Source: Leptodactylus fallax (taxonomy: Eukaryota; Chordata; Amphibia; Anura; Leptodactylidae). From it: 64,000 nucleotides of DNA. Each line of letters begins with the position of its first letter. Position 1 is the first letter of the stretch. Positions 1 to 12,000 of this stretch are shown here, piece by piece. Made by a program: the position numbers and the translations under genes. The notes under the pieces were generated by a model. That model saw only the letters and a program-made list of their open reading frames with translations, did not search any database and had not been told where the DNA came from. The stretch spans positions 6,855,501 to 6,919,500 of the forward strand of contig CAMRHE010000035.1 of assembly GCA_947044405.1 (NCBI GenBank). The letters are read 5' to 3'.

Positions 1-868
1 CTTTTTTTTTTTTTTTAATAGATCGTTACCTACTGGAGTAACCCCAGTAGGTAAAGGGCCCTACATACTTACTGTTCTCCGGGGTTCTGTTCACGGCCAC
101 CTGTGCTTCCGATTCTGCGGAGGCGGCTGTGCGAAGTAGCGGGAATCGGTAGATAAGGCCGTGGGCCAAACCCCACAATCACTGCTATCATTATACTATA
201 CAGTATAATAATCGGAGGCCCAGGGAAGGTGAGGGAACATGAAAAACAATGTACTTAACTCTCCTACGCTTCTCCAGGCTTCGGGCCTGTTTGGTGACGT
301 CCCAGACGTCAGCCAACGTCATTTTGTGTCGCGACGCTGGCCCACATCACGTGACGCCGGCCTGGTCCAACATTGAAAAAGGCCGAAGTAGCAGGGAGTG
401 GACCGGAGAGAGGAACAGGTAAGTAACATTGTTTTTTTTATGTTTCTATCCTCCCCTGGGTCTCCAATCATTATACTCTTGGGTCTGAAAAGACTCCAGA
501 GTATAATAATTGTTCATGGGTGGTCCACAATGGGATATAATACTGTGTGAAGGTCCCACTATGGGGCATAATACTGTGTGCAGGGGCCACTATGAGGCAT
601 AATACTGTGTGCAGGGGACACTATGGGGAATAATACTGTGTGCAGGGGCCACTATGCTGCATAGTACTGTGTGCAGGGGCCACTATGGGGTATAATACTG
701 TGTGCAGGGGCCACTATGGCGCATAATAGTGTGTGCAGGAATGGGTTTTTTTGGGGGGGGGTTGGAGGGGGCGGTCTGGGGGGGGGGTGGTTGGGGGCCA
801 GCGGTTTAGGGGTGGGCCAGATGTCAAATGTTTGCCTTGGGGCCCAGCCATTCCTAGTTACACCACTG
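1..868. mobile_element. hAT-like non-autonomous element, right part
   Basis: The window opens inside this element. Its right end reads, on the minus strand, CAGTGGTGTAACTAGG, which resembles hAT termini and the right end of the element at 55322-58896 (CAGTGGTGAACCTAGC). Inside are a CpG-rich stretch with TGACGTC-type sites (about 290-400), a splice-donor-like CAG|GTAAGT at 416-424, a palindrome around 467-512 and a 31-bp minisatellite. The same order of parts recurs at 37.6-39.1 kb and 56.4-57.7 kb. There is no transposase frame. The left end lies outside the window, so length and target duplication are unknown. Confidence 0.6.
523..740. repeat. 31-bp minisatellite, about 7 copies
   Basis: Tandem units of about 31 bp with the core GGGGCCACTATGGGGCATAA followed by TACTGTGTGCA. 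The unit is the same as in the arrays at 39033-39080 and 56905-57705, so the array belongs to the element family and is not locus-specific. Confidence 0.85.
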
Positions 869-1309
869 AATGTCAATTATCTGTGTAGATTTCTGTTGAT
901 ATGGCTTTATCTAAGGAGCATATGTCACAATTATATAAAGCTCTAATCAATTTTGTATTACAATATATGTATTTTCACAGGGAAATTGAATGAAATTAGA
1001 TCTTTTACTTTATTAGGAAATATTAATTAGAAGTGAACAAGTCTAATTGCTTCATGTATCATTGAATAAGTCTAATGGCTGGAGTTTTGGGCATGGCTTT
1101 GACCAATCACATTCACTGTTGCATATCAGTGAATTAACTATAACAAGACTGATGCAGCAATGCAGAGAAAAAGATGATGTTTTTATATATATGCAAATTA
1201 TCCAATAAGTGCATAAGGGACGAAACCAGAGACCACAAGTGCTTCAGGTCTCCTCTTGAATAGCTGCCAAACACTGCCATTGCAGCTCTTTACCCATGAT
1301 CGACACATG
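869..1309. other. AT-rich spacer, no feature seen
   Basis: Unique-looking AT-rich sequence between the hAT-like end and the homopolymer tract. I see no reading frame or recognised repeat. Confidence 0.5.
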
Positions 1310-1472
1310 GGGCCCCGGGGGGGGGCAAGGCTATTGGGGGAAAAATGGGGGTGGGGGGGCCCCCCCCCCTTTGGTTTTTTTTTTTTATTTTTAAAAAAAA
1401 AAAAAATTTTTTTTTTTTTTTTGTTTTGGTGTTTGGTGAGAAGGGGGGTGTTTTTTTTTTTTTTTTTTCCCT

Positions 1473-1511
<39 letters not shown>

Positions 1512-1553
1512 TTTTTTTTTTTTTCGGGTGGGTTTTTTTTTTTTTTTTTTAAT

Positions 1554-1586
<33 letters not shown>

Positions 1587-1682
1587 AAAAAGGGGGGAAA
1601 GGGGGTTTTTTTTTTTTTTTTTTTTTTAAAAAATTGGGGGGTTGTTTTTTTGTTTTTTTTTTTTTAGAGGGATTATATATGT
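1310..1682. other. Homopolymer-like low-complexity tract, left of LTR
   Basis: Long runs of G, T, C and A with almost no ordinary sequence. It ends exactly where the 5' LTR should begin and has overwritten about the first 10 bases of that LTR (1683-1692 are all G). It looks more like poor consensus or gap-fill than a natural simple repeat. Translated frames here are meaningless. Confidence 0.75.
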
Positions 1683-2686
1683 GGGGGGGGGGTGCCATTT
1701 CTACTAGGATATAATGTATCTGGCTTCTTTGCCCCTGCAGTTTGGCTTCAGAGACCCCAGGCATTTAGTGCAAGTTTTGTTTTGTAAATACAGTGAGTCA
1801 GACACATGTGAGGCAGAGCTGCTGGGGGGAGAGATGTGAGCAGAGCTGCTGAGACAGACATGTTATGTCTGGGGGAGTCTAAGAGCCACTTGTTCCTCTT
1901 TACTTCACAGTATATAGTTAGGTATGTGTTACCCCCTATATACTCACAGGACCTAGCTAGTAACTGTAGTTAGGGATCAATATATATATAGTTCAGGGCA
2001 GTGATAGGTTAGGCTTCCGAAGGCCAACTAGCTAGTTAGAGGCCCGGTGGCACTAGTAGTTTAGCTGGCAGGTTAAGGACTCAGTGTTAGGGTAGTCAGG
2101 CCTGCATCTACTGCCGTCACCGTCGCCCTGTTTGCTGCCTGTGAAGAATCTCATCATCATCATCATCTCCTGATCGGCTGTCTGTCATCTCCTGGAAGAA
2201 TCCGAGGATCCACAGTCATCCACAGGGGCCCCTGCATCTCTTCTGTTGCCTGGAGGTATTGTGCACTGGACTCTTGCTATATATCTATATATATATACCC
2301 GGGTATATAACCTAAGACGGTTGAGGACTTGCTGGTTGTTGTAGTATTGCTGTGTTCTGAGTATATTTTATGTATGTATTATTACCCTTTTGATTCTTAT
2401 AAAGCTACTGTTATAACCTTATGTGGTATCTGTATGTATTCTTCAGACTGTGAGATTAGTACAGTGATCCTTGTTAAGGCTACTAACTGTACTTCATGGG
2501 TAAGTCCCAGGAAGAGATCCTCCCTGTAATACAGAGGCTCTATCCTGGGTGGAGGCACTGATATATTTCATATATGTTCCCACTCTTCCCTTCAGCGAAG
2601 GCTTCAGGTCCCATTATACACACAGGTCAGCGCCAGAGTCTGTTGCGGGAGGGATAATACTCATACCCCCCCCAAATAGGGCTACA
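1683..2686 (+). repeat. 5' LTR
   Basis: About 1004 bp, ending GGGCTACA. From 1693 it matches the 3' LTR with no gap or mismatch that I could find. The first 10 bases, expected TGTAGGGAAC from the 3' copy, are replaced by G. It contains a short (ATC)n run near 2150-2166 and a TATATA-rich palindrome at 2292-2309, plausible as core promoter. Confidence 0.93.
2292..2309. promoter_or_regulatory. Perfect 18-bp palindrome with TATA motifs in LTR
   Basis: TATATACCCGGGTATATA is a perfect palindrome inside the LTR, repeated in the 3' LTR at 8679-8696. It sits where U3/R promoter elements could lie, so it may hold the TATA box. That role is inferred. Confidence 0.4.
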
Positions 2687-2688
2687 TT

Positions 2689-2707
2689 TGGAGGCACTGC
2701 TGAGATT
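2689..2707 (+). promoter_or_regulatory. Primer binding site (tRNA-Thr type)
   Basis: TGGAGGCACTGCTGAGATT starts two bases after the 5' LTR. It is complementary to the 3' end of vertebrate tRNA-Thr(AGT) as I remember it, apart from two mismatches. It would prime minus-strand DNA synthesis. Confidence 0.75.
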
Positions 2708-2730
2708 TAGAAGTGGGAATAGTCATTGAT

Positions 2731-5700
2731 ATGGAGAAGCGATATAGCTCAGAGGGGAACCTCCCACTAGCTACTACATGGGATTACCGACCGCCTGTTC
2801 CTCCCCTGGTTCAGGTAAAGGAAGAACCCCGCTCAGCCAGTTACCCCCCCAGTATGGCCGTCGCTAGCAGTTCCTCTAGTGACAGTGCTATTAGCACTTT
2901 AGCCAGGCTGACTGAAATGTTAGCTCAGGGCCTGCAGGCCACTCACTACAAGAAACTAAAAGTATTCTCTGGTAATGTCCCAGTACCACAAGGGGAGGAA
3001 AACTTTGAGATATGGAAAGAACATACTCTCCAATGCCTGAAGGAATGGTCTTGCTCTGAAGAAGGCAAGCGGCAGCGTATCAGTGAAAGTTTGCGGTCTC
3101 CTGCTGCAGAATTGATCCGCTTGTACAGAGACTCTCATGAAGGAGTGAGTGCATTGGACTATATACAAGTACTGTCTGATCACTTTGAGCCATACTATGA
3201 CCTTGCCCAGATGGTTGCTGATTACCGAATGGTTCGTCAAAAAGAAGGGGAAAATGTCTCTACTTTTATTAACCGTTTACAGCTACTTCTTTCACGTCTG
3301 GTGTACCACGCAGCTATATCTACTTCAGAGGTAGACGCTCTGAGAACCAGTCAGTTGGTGAGAGGGTTACAACCTCATCATCCTCTTGCTCAAGTACTCA
3401 AGGTCTTACTATCTGATAGAGTCCTTCCATTTCCTAACTTAATGAAGTTAGTGAAGAAACAAGAAGCTGACATTAGTTTTAGTACCCCTAAGAAAGCGAA
3501 AAGCATCTCTAAAGAAGATGTTGTTCCTAATTCAAACAAGGACAAACCAGCGGAGCGGTCAGAACTTAGACAGTCCGCCACTCCACCCACTGCCACTCAA
3601 CGGAGGAAGGATGCTAGAACCTGTTATAAATGTGGTCAGACGGGCCATACTGCCAGACAGTGTACGGAGGACAGTGAGGGATTGGGACACAGTGCTGTCT
3701 TCTCTATTCAGAATCAAAGACACCAAAGGAAGGCGGGCCGAGTAAATACCAGAGGCGCTATCGCGGGCTCCAGGTCCGTTGTCAAAGTCACTGTCAATGG
3801 TCATGCCGCTCCTGCCCTGTTTGATACAGGATCTCAAGTGACCCTGATTTATCGCTCGTTCTACCAAAAGTATCTGAAGGATATACCTCTTCAGTCTACA
3901 GGACAAATGAAATTGTGGGGGCTTAATTCAGGATCATATCCTGTAGATGGCAGCCTACAAGTAGTTATAGCTGTCCCTGAATTAGAAGATCAGAGTGTCG
4001 CTCCCATGAAGATTACGGCTCTTGTCTGTCCTGATACAGGGGATTCTTGTGCAGCTCCTGTGATACTTGGCACTAATTGTCCCGCAGTGCATTATGCTTT
4101 TCAGAAGTTTCTTGGAAGAGATTGGAACCCTGCAGCTCAGCCGGTGAATATATCTTCTGATCTTAGAGAACTCTGTGATGCCCTGTCTACTGGCTATCGA
4201 CATGGAATGGTATATCATATCGGTGAGAGAACCGTGGAAGTTCCTGCCGGCGGGGAGAGAGTTCTGAGAGTAGCCTCCAGCATTGCTCCCGATTTGCTTG
4301 AAGGGGGGAGTTATGTCCTTATGGAAACCCCTGAAGAAATGATTAACCAGAATGGCTGGATGGTGATCCCAGAGAGAAAGGACTGGAGAAATAAAGTGGA
4401 GTTATCTACCTGTGTGACAGTGAGGAACTGTTCACCGCATCCGATTGTAATTGGACCATACCAGAATGTGGCCCACTGCTACCCTGTGCTTGGAGTAAAT
4501 CCATACGCTGAAGTGTGCAGGATTCAAATCCGAGATGCAATCCCTAATCTCAATCTTGACTTGAGTGATCCACATTTACCAGAGGCCTGGAATCAGCGAC
4601 TGACACAGAAGTTGTCTGAAATATCGGAAGTGTTCTCCATGGATGATATGGATGTAGGTTGTGCTAAAAGTGCTCAACACACTTTCCGATTGACCGATTC
4701 TACTCCCTTCCGGGAGCGACCACGGAGAGTTGCTCCAAAGGATGTTGATGAGTTAAGACAGACTCTACAGCAAATGAAAGGTCAGGGGATCATTGTGGAC
4801 AGTAAGAGCCCCTATGCCTCAACTATTGTGGTGGTAAGAAAAAAATCTGGAGCAATTCGCCTATGTGTGGATTACAGAACTCTGAACCGGAGAACCTTAC
4901 CTGATCAGTATACACTGCCGAGAATTGAAGAAGCTCTGGAAGCTCTGAATGGAAACTGTTGGTTCACAGTGCTGGACCTAAGATCGGGATACTATCAAGT
5001 CCCAATGGCACCTGAGGATCAGGAAAAGACAGCCTTCATATGCCCCTTGGGTTTCTTTCAGTTCACTCGTATGCCGCAAGGTACAAAAGGTGCGCCAGCA
5101 ACGTTCCAAAGGTTGATGGAAAGAGTGTTAGGTGATTTAGTGCCCCGGGAATGCCTTGTATATCTTGATGACATTATTGTGTTTGGAAAGACGCTGGAAG
5201 AACATGAAGAACGACTCATGAGAGTACTCCATCGCTTAAAAGAAGAGGGGCTGAAGTTGTCGGCTGACAAATGCAAATTTTGTAGATCTTCGGTCACTTA
5301 TGTAGGTCATATTGTTTCTGCTGAAGGAGTTGCTACCGATCCTGGTAAGATTGAAGCTGTGGTGAATTGGCCCCGACCGCAAAATATTACGGAGTTGCAA
5401 TCTTTCTTGGGGTTTTGTGGATTCTATCGACGATTTGTGGAAGGATATTCAAAAATTGCTCGAGCCCTCCTCGACCTGTTGAAGAGTGATGCAGGAGATC
5501 CGGGAAAGAAGAAAGGGTCTTCCAAAAGCCTTTTTGGCGATAGGTGGACTGCGGATTGTGAAGAAGCATTTAAGTTGTTGAAGAAGAAATTGACAGAAGC
5601 TCCCGTTCTGGCTTATGCTGATGCACAGAAGCCATATGTGCTACATGTAGATGCCAGCTTTGAAGGATTAGGTGGCGTGCTGCACCAAGAATACCCGGCC

Positions 5701-7950
5701 GGGTTACGGCCCATAGCTTTCATAAGTCGAAGTCTTTCTCCCAGCGAGAAAAATTATCCAGTACATAAATTGGAGTTTTTGGCGCTCAAGTGGGCCATTG
5801 TTGATAAATTACATGACTATTTATACGGAGCCACGTTTGAAGTAAGAACAGACAACAATCCACTGACATACGTTTTGTCAACCGCTAAACTCGATGCTAC
5901 AGGACATCGCTGGTTGGCAGCTTTATCCAACTACCAATTCACACTCAAGTATAAATCGGGGCCTAAGAACATTGGGGCAGATGCTCTATCAAGACGGCCT
6001 GGATTACCTAGTCCGGAAGTAGTGGATGAATGGGAAGAAGTGCCAAGTCCTGGAGTAGGAGCTTTGTGTGCCATGGCTGCTGTAGTTGAAGACCGAGTAG
6101 CCTTTTCTGAAACTCGGCTTATTGACTCTATTGGGGGAGGTCCCGAAGCTGTACCAGACATGTTTGCCTACCCTGCCGCTTTAGGATCCTTTGAGAGTTG
6201 TTCTATATCTTCAAAGCGAATGATCTGGAGTCAAAAGACTGATCCTTTAATTGGACCTCTTTATCAAGCAGTGAGTTCTCAAGACAGAGAAATGTTAAAG
6301 ACATCCCTACCCTCTGAATGCAGTCAACTTCTACGAGATTGGGAGAAGTTTGAAATAGACAATGGCCTACTTTATCGTGTGGTGCTGTATCATGATCACC
6401 CTGGAAGGCGCCAACTAGTTATTCCAAGCTGCTTTCAGAAGATGATTTTCCGAAGTCTGCATGATTATCATGGTCATTTGGGACCTGAGAAGACTTATGG
6501 CCTAATACAAGACCGATTCTACTGGCCCAAAATGAGAGATACCGTGACTCGTCTGTGTAGGTGCTGTCGCAGATGTTTGCAGAGGAAGACTGTCCCGGTT
6601 CGAGCGGCCTTCATGGGACACTTGAAGAGTTCGGGCCCCATGGATCTTGTCTGCATAGACTTCCTTTGTATTGACAACGACTCCAGAGGATTTGGAAATG
6701 TATTGGTGGTGACTGATCACTTCACACGATATGCTCAAGCCTTTCCGACTAAGGATCAAAAAGCAGTCACTGTTGCAAGAGTGCTTTGGGAAAAGTATTT
6801 TATCCATTATGGCTTACCACACCGGTTGCATTCTGATCAAGGCCGGGATTTTGAGAGTAACCTGATCAAAGAGTTACTTTAGTTGTTGAACATCCGCAAA
6901 AGTCGGACGACGCCTTACCATCCATAGGGAGATGCCCTTCCTGAAAGATTTAACAGGACTTTACTTGATATGCTTGGTACCTTACGAATTGAGGATAAGC
7001 GATCCTGGAGTCGAAAAGTGGAGGCTATGGTGCATGCCTATAATAGTACAAGGCACGAGAGCACAGGATATTCACCATACTTTCTGATGTTTGGAAGAGA
7101 GCCTAGGCTACCTATTGACATCTTGTTGGGAGTCTCTACCGATGGTATCAGTCATCGAGATCATTACCGATACGTGGCACGTTTGAAAGAAACGCTTAAG
7201 AGTGCTTATCAGCTGGCTGAGGAAAATGCGGCCAAAGTGAATGAAGGAAATAAAAGGAGATTTGATCTTCGAGTAAGATACCGAGAATTGAACCCTGGGG
7301 ACCATGTTCTGCTACGGAATTTGGGAGCATCTGCAAAACATAAGCTGGCTGATCGATGGCGGAGTGAACTCTTTACAGTGGTAGATCGTTTGCCTGGAAT
7401 ACCAGTCTACAAGATAAAAGGACGGGACGGGAGGATCAGGACTTGGCATAGAAATCATTTGTTGCCTGTACCTCAGATTGATGGTATGGATATCTCCAAT
7501 GATGGCTCGGCCTGCGATTCTCCACAGTCCTTAGCCGATATTCCACCTGACCTTCCTGAAACTCCTGAGAGTGATTGGACTGTGGCTCCTGAAGTTCCTA
7601 GATCACCAGTATCTTCTCCTTCAGGGAGACCTATGAACCCTCAAACTCCAGAATTCATACCTAGATCTGTGTCTACAGATGAGCAGGGATCTAGCTCTCC
7701 TACGCCACCAGCACCATCCCCTCCCATGGCAGACAACCCTAGTTTAGGGCCTGGACATGCTAGTTTACCTCAGAGAGAGGTACGGAGAGGAGAGAGAATT
7801 AGACACCCTCCACCTATGCTGACATATGATAGTTTGGGGGACCCCAGATTTACTACTCAGCCTCATTTATACCATGCTTGGGTGGGTGCAGTGTCCACTT
7901 TGGTCAATATGTTACCAATTTTCGCTCCTGCTGGCATGTATACCTATTAA
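2731..7950 (+). pseudogene. Gypsy gag-pol polyprotein with two in-frame stops
   Basis: One frame of about 1,740 codons. The first ATG is at 2731; the open frame also includes a GTG at 2713. Domains in order (residues from 2731): Gag with a CCHC knuckle CYKCGQTGHTARQC at ~298; aspartic protease with FDTGS at ~364; reverse transcriptase with YLDD at ~811; RNase H with HVDAS near 974; integrase with an HHCC zinc module from ~1244 and catalytic Asp at 1310 and 1369. TAG stops follow at 6880-6882 and 6925-6927. Both lie between the second catalytic Asp and the catalytic Glu (6943-6945), which sits at the expected DD35E spacing. After them the frame stays open through the integrase C-terminus and a proline-rich tail to 7950. 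There is no frameshift. I see no chromodomain and no env gene. With stops this copy is probably not autonomous, although close relatives may be. Confidence 0.92.
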
Positions 7951-8057
7951 CCTGTTGTGACTCTGTAAATGCAAAAGCAACCATATTGATATTGTCATTG
8001 GTAATGTTGACTGTATACTATGACTTTGTATGTCTTTGACGTGACGTAAAGATTTCA

Positions 8058-8069
8058 CCAGAGGGAGAG
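8058..8069 (+). promoter_or_regulatory. Polypurine tract
   Basis: Purine-rich run (CCAGAGGGAGAG) directly before the TG that opens the 3' LTR. It is the expected plus-strand primer site. Confidence 0.75.
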
Positions 8070-9073
8070 TGTAGGGAACTGCCATTTCTACTAGGATATA
8101 ATGTATCTGGCTTCTTTGCCCCTGCAGTTTGGCTTCAGAGACCCCAGGCATTTAGTGCAAGTTTTGTTTTGTAAATACAGTGAGTCAGACACATGTGAGG
8201 CAGAGCTGCTGGGGGGAGAGATGTGAGCAGAGCTGCTGAGACAGACATGTTATGTCTGGGGGAGTCTAAGAGCCACTTGTTCCTCTTTACTTCACAGTAT
8301 ATAGTTAGGTATGTGTTACCCCCTATATACTCACAGGACCTAGCTAGTAACTGTAGTTAGGGATCAATATATATATAGTTCAGGGCAGTGATAGGTTAGG
8401 CTTCCGAAGGCCAACTAGCTAGTTAGAGGCCCGGTGGCACTAGTAGTTTAGCTGGCAGGTTAAGGACTCAGTGTTAGGGTAGTCAGGCCTGCATCTACTG
8501 CCGTCACCGTCGCCCTGTTTGCTGCCTGTGAAGAATCTCATCATCATCATCATCTCCTGATCGGCTGTCTGTCATCTCCTGGAAGAATCCGAGGATCCAC
8601 AGTCATCCACAGGGGCCCCTGCATCTCTTCTGTTGCCTGGAGGTATTGTGCACTGGACTCTTGCTATATATCTATATATATATACCCGGGTATATAACCT
8701 AAGACGGTTGAGGACTTGCTGGTTGTTGTAGTATTGCTGTGTTCTGAGTATATTTTATGTATGTATTATTACCCTTTTGATTCTTATAAAGCTACTGTTA
8801 TAACCTTATGTGGTATCTGTATGTATTCTTCAGACTGTGAGATTAGTACAGTGATCCTTGTTAAGGCTACTAACTGTACTTCATGGGTAAGTCCCAGGAA
8901 GAGATCCTCCCTGTAATACAGAGGCTCTATCCTGGGTGGAGGCACTGATATATTTCATATATGTTCCCACTCTTCCCTTCAGCGAAGGCTTCAGGTCCCA
9001 TTATACACACAGGTCAGCGCCAGAGTCTGTTGCGGGAGGGATAATACTCATACCCCCCCCAAATAGGGCTACA
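8070..9073 (+). repeat. 3' LTR
   Basis: 1004 bp, starting TGTAGGGAAC and ending GGGCTACA (TG...CA). It matches the 5' LTR from base 11 onward without visible change. This copy defines the true LTR start that is lost at 1683. Confidence 0.95.
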
Positions 9074-9284
9074 TATATATTTTTCTTTTTTTTTTCCCCG
9101 GTTTAAAAAAAAAAAAAAGGAGGGGGGGAAAAAGTTGTAATGTAATGTTTTTTTTTTTTTTTTTTTTTTGTGGGGGGGGGGGTTGTGGTGGGGGGTGTTT
9201 TGTTGGGGGGGGGCCCCGCGAGAGGGGGGGGGTTATTGTGGGGGGGGGGAAAAAAAAAAAAAAGAAAAAAATTTTTTTTTTTTC
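9074..9284. other. Homopolymer-like low-complexity tract, right of LTR
   Basis: Runs of T, A and G like those left of the 5' LTR. It starts at the first base after the 3' LTR. Beyond it the sequence resumes as a family A short repeat. Likely unreliable consensus. Confidence 0.7.
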
Positions 9285-9545
9285 CGCAGTGTTTTTCATT
9301 ATGTTTTTGCTGAGTTTCTCTCTGCGGATTTTCTTCCCTTATTAAACCTATAAAAAAAATGCCGCTGGTATAATTCACATACTGTGAAAATACAGTTTTT
9401 CCGCAGCAGATTTTTTTTTCTGCAATGTTTGGATGGGATTAGCCAGAATATCATTCACTTTGCATGTACTGTAAAATACAGTGTTTTTTTCCACTGCGTT
9501 TCCACTGTGGCAAAAACACTGCGTTTTCGCAACGTGGGGCTTTAA
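9285..9545. repeat. Family A short inverted-repeat element (partial)
   Basis: Shares the core of the copies at 12090, 13311, 33100 and 40391: a CTGCGGA..TTTTCTTCC segment, CTATA..GGTATAATT and a CGCAACGTGGGGC end. No coding. The Gypsy insertion probably lies in or beside it. Confidence 0.6.
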
Positions 9546-11350
9546 CCTTGAAAGTCCATTTTGCTGTAGTCTGCATTGTTGATATCTGCACCAAATTTAT
9601 CAAATGTTGCACAATGTTTGAGAAATGTGGAGCATATTTAAGTCTAACACTTCTATCCTGAGATGTTACTCCACTTTCTGTGCCACCTCCCTACTGTTGT
9701 GAGATTGCAACAAATTTGTAAAAAAAAAAAAAAATGATAAAAAAAAGTTGATAAAATTGGTATACATTGGCTTGACAGACTTACCATGACCACTTTCCCA
9801 TTCACTTTTCTAATTTGGTGTGAATGGTGGAAATAGAAAAGGTCGCAAAATCTTTGTAGAAATATGCTCAAAAAGTCCCTATTATGTGACTTTCTGACAT
9901 CAGACCTCTGGATTGTAGGGCATGATTAATCCCAATCAGTATGTATTTTTAACACATATAGCCAAGTATGAGCACAGCTTTCTATATTGAATTCTATGGA
10001 AGTTATGAAAATAGCTTAGCAAGCTCTTTACTCACTTTTTGCCTGAATAAAGCCTCCAACAGCCACCTCGCCAACCAGAACAATAAAAATGGAAAGTTAA
10101 GCAGTGAGTAAAACAAAAATAAAAATAACTGTATACAGGTTGTGGAGGAATGAAAATTCCTCTATTGTCTAGAATTTATAAGGTATTATAGTTACATATA
10201 AAACAGAAGTTCTACAAAGGCACGAAAGTGTGGGTACGGTGTGATAAATGGGGCTGATTCATAATACTTTGCATGCCTGGTTTCTGGCATACAAGGGATC
10301 ACAAAAGTCACAATTTTTGGTGCACACCATTTTTGGCTTAAAAAAATTGCGACTTTTTGATATTTTCTGCCATGCTTACCACTTATGTGAAAAGAACAGG
10401 ACTGGGATCAAGGCAATTTACTATAACTTGCACCAGAAAACAAGTGACCTCCTGAGATTTGACAGAAATTTTTAAGAAACCTGAGCCCCTTAATAACTTT
10501 CATGCATTTCTTGCCAATTGAGAAATGGATTAAACTGGTGTGCAAAACGCCTGTTTTACTAAATCCCAAAATGTAAACCTGCACTCTATCTTCTGTATGT
10601 ATCTCTTCTCAGTAAATCCATTACTTGCTATCTGTACCTTCTATGCTTAGGTTTTGCGCACTTGTGAACTTGCTAGGTGTGAACTGGGTATCTTAGGAAC
10701 TTAGTGATCAAGTGCTAAGTTTCAAGCCTTATTATGTATGCAGCGATTGTAAACAGTAATTTTATAGAGTTAGAGGGTAAGCTACTTATTTTAAAAAGAA
10801 GCTGGATGATTAACAAAATGTTAATTGCCATATGTGGTATGTAATTGAAAATGTGATAATTGCCTTATAATTTCAGACATTAGTGCATCATTCACTCCCT
10901 CTACAACTGTGTGGGTTTTTCTTTAGGGAAGATTAAAACCTGCTGTAAATTAACAGTTCTACATTTGCAGACACAATTAATGTTTCTTAGTCTAAACTCA
11001 CCTCAAGCAAACACTGGGCTTTAAGGTTCATTTTAATCTAAATACAAAATGATCCGTGGCTCTGAAAAGAAGACAAAGATTAAACCAAGGTGATGATGCT
11101 TCACTCCTAATATTTTATGGCTTAGATTGTTTGGGGGCTTTTTGTGAGGGCCAAGGAGATTATGAAAGTTTTACAAAAAGTAGTGTGTCAAATGTATAAA
11201 AAGTGTCCCTATCCGCAACTTCAATGATATGACTGACTGTTGATCAGGAATAATAAGGAGCCATGACATTCTAAAATATTTGTATTTTTCACCAGTTTTT
11301 GATAAATCCTTGCAGTGTGTGTATAAAGTCTATTTGGTTTAGTGGACATA
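9546..11350. other. No recognisable gene; AT-rich
   Basis: Short A-runs (9720-9750) and a segment at 9590-9900 and 10240-10480 with repeated GCAC/GTGCA-type words that may be old SINE or MITE debris. I cannot assign a family. Confidence 0.4.
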
Positions 11351-11352
11351 TA

Positions 11353-12000
11353 CAGTCAAGTCACATTATGATGACCACCTTCTACTTTAAGTTGGACACA
11401 TATCAGTTGTCTTGGGTAAAAGTGCCAATTTATCAGAGTTGCAAAAAGGCATGATTATTAGCTTTTGAGCCAAGGGGGGCAATATTTCTGAAAAAGCACA
11501 GTTTGTGAACTATCCGCATGCAGCTGTGGTGAAAGTGCATCTTGAGTTGACATACGGTATCATTGGGAATAACCGATGTGTAAACTGCTCAGCACCACGG
11601 GCCATTGATGTGAGAGATAAACATCAGCTACGAAGGCATGCAAGGCCAACCAACTAGACCAAAGAAGCAGCTCACTGGGAAAAGTGAACTAGGGGGCTAC
11701 CAGACAAGTGTCTAAGAGAACAGTTCAGTGAACCCTACCGTGCATGGGGCTCCGAAGCACTCAAATGTCCACTGCTAACAAAGGTGCATTGAAAACGGTT
11801 GCCTTCTCTGATGAGTCACATTTTCTGCTTTATCAAAGAGATGCACATTGGTGTATCATGCGAAACACATCAGAGAACAAACACAATGCAGCTATTGCTG
11901 AAAAAACACAAGCTTATAGTAGTCACCTTATGGTCTGGGAAATTTTTCATGGCATTCTCTGAGCCCAAATGGAGTATACACAGAAACAATAGTCAGCTCA
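11353..12000 (+). pseudogene. Tc1-like transposase fossil, 3' truncated
   Basis: Begins TA|CAGTCAAGTCACATTATG, typical of a Tc1 terminus. Downstream, fragments in several frames resemble a Tc1 transposase: VFSDESHF (region of the first catalytic Asp of DD34E) near 11800-11825, then HWCIM and MVWEIFHG near 11845-11950. Many stops and shifts break it. No matching right-hand inverted repeat is seen before the family A repeat at 12090. Confidence 0.7.

Larger units (their letters stand above)
1683..9073 (+). mobile_element. Ty3/Gypsy LTR retrotransposon, full length
   Basis: A complete LTR retrotransposon of about 7.4 kb: 5' LTR, tRNA-Thr-type primer binding site, single gag-pol frame, polypurine tract and 3' LTR. 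The domain order protease, reverse transcriptase, RNase H, integrase is that of Ty3/Gypsy. Every LTR position compared sits at a constant offset of 6387 bases and I saw no differences, so the insertion is very young. Two in-frame stops break integrase. A target duplication cannot be read because the flanks are low quality; TATAT occurs on both sides. Confidence 0.93.

Noticed and set aside
1256..1764. Open frames through the homopolymer tract (poly-Phe and poly-Pro-like)
   Set aside because: They translate runs of T, A, C or G; the DNA itself is of doubtful quality.
2329..2529. 66-codon frame inside the 5' LTR, repeated in the 3' LTR
   Set aside because: Identical because the LTRs are identical; no family likeness and it lies in regulatory sequence.
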